Of a stretch of 64,000 nucleotides of DNA, positions 63,501 to 64,000 are shown piece by piece. Below the pieces are notes generated by a model. The model was not told where the DNA came from. It ran no database searches and saw only the letters and a list, made by a program, of their open reading frames with translations. This DNA is from Tragulus kanchil (Eukaryota; Chordata; Mammalia; Artiodactyla; Tragulidae). The DNA lies in NCBI GenBank assembly GCA_022376925.1, contig JAIOJX010000032.1, positions 117,901,979 to 117,965,978 on the forward strand, in the 5' to 3' direction. The position numbers and the translations under genes are program-made. Within the stretch, counting starts at the first letter, position 1, and each line of letters begins with the position of its first letter.

Positions 63501-64000
63501 TTTGCCTTTTTCCATTCATTACTTGAAGAGTTTAGGTTTTAGTGAGAGGTCTGGGCACAAAGTGCCTTGCTGAGATCGAGGGGTGGGGCTTAGAGGAAAG
63601 GCACTTCACCCTGCCTGAGTGACCACGGTGGACTCCTAGGAACTGATCTGAGGCTGAGGCCTGATGGAGTTATCCGACAGCCACAGACTCCTCTAGAGAT
63701 GTTACATAATGTACAGTGTATATAATACGTTATTCCTAAGATCTGAAAGATTCTGAGTTCTGGAACCTTAGCTAACCCCAGGATTTTGGATTTGTGAGTG
63801 TTCGAATGCAGTAGGGTCCTCATAAGTCCTTTGGGGAGCAGGCGTGTGGCATGCACAGGTGCCCAGGAGGCCACGGGGTGGGTGTGACCTGATGCAGGAG
63901 GAAGCTCGGGACAGGCAGCTTTGGAAGCCAACAGGAAACCTGCTGGCAGCTGCCAATGGTCCCTGGATCCCACTGCTCATCTTTCTTGGCCACTGGTGGC

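Larger units (their letters stand above)
62562..64000. repeat. Tandem duplication 13 (offset 1115 bp), runs off the window
   Basis: Bases 62562-62885 recur at 63677-64000 with one substitution near the window end (63999). The right unit continues beyond the window, where it should contain a second copy of the exon at 62891-63020 if the pattern holds. Confidence 0.88.

Overview
The window is mammalian nuclear DNA from a ruminant, almost certainly a bovid. It carries Bov-tA SINEs, CHR-type tRNA-derived SINEs, BovB (RTE) LINE 3' ends and old L1/L2/MIR debris. Its host genes reproduce part of human 1p34.2 (bovine chromosome 3 by synteny) in reverse: C1orf210 (TEMP) on +, then TMEM125 on -, then the 3' end of CFAP57 on -. 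The gene expected next on the left, TIE1, was not found.

Layout. 1-9.5 kb: repeats and gene-free DNA. 9.7-11.3 kb: an intronless HPRT1 retrocopy on the minus strand with an intact 218-codon frame; it appears a second time at 11.5-12.7 kb. 14.9-22.7 kb: a class I (gammaretrovirus-like) provirus with both LTRs, a tRNA-Phe-type primer site, a 5-bp target duplication, broken gag/pro/pol and an env shortened in SU. 24-25.3 kb: SINEs and L1. 26.2-27.05 kb: a CpG-rich, promoter-like stretch. 30.36-30.85 kb: C1orf210. 35.5-37.3 kb: a SINE split by a solo LTR with 4-bp target repeats, then a second LTR-like block. 42.2-42.9 kb: TMEM125. 56.4-63.0 kb: the last two coding exons of CFAP57. 58-62 kb is dense in L1, BovB, Bov-tA and CHR elements.

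The dominant structural signal is not a gene. Thirteen separate direct tandem duplications, each with a unit of about 1.05-1.22 kb, occur every 2-11 kb along the whole window. In most of them the copies are nearly identical far from the junction and differ by small deletions, homopolymer-length changes or short filler next to it. The simplest explanation is that neighbouring contigs overlapping by about 1.1 kb were abutted without being merged. The true locus would then be about 14 kb shorter, with one HPRT1 retrocopy, one 3' LTR and one CFAP57 terminal exon.

I see no cluster of genes forming a novel system. The most interesting biology is the intact HPRT1-like retrocopy, the provirus with an open transmembrane-subunit frame, and a possible in-frame N-terminal extension of C1orf210. 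Repeat-family names come from recognising consensus-like sequence by eye; boundaries of old repeats are approximate.
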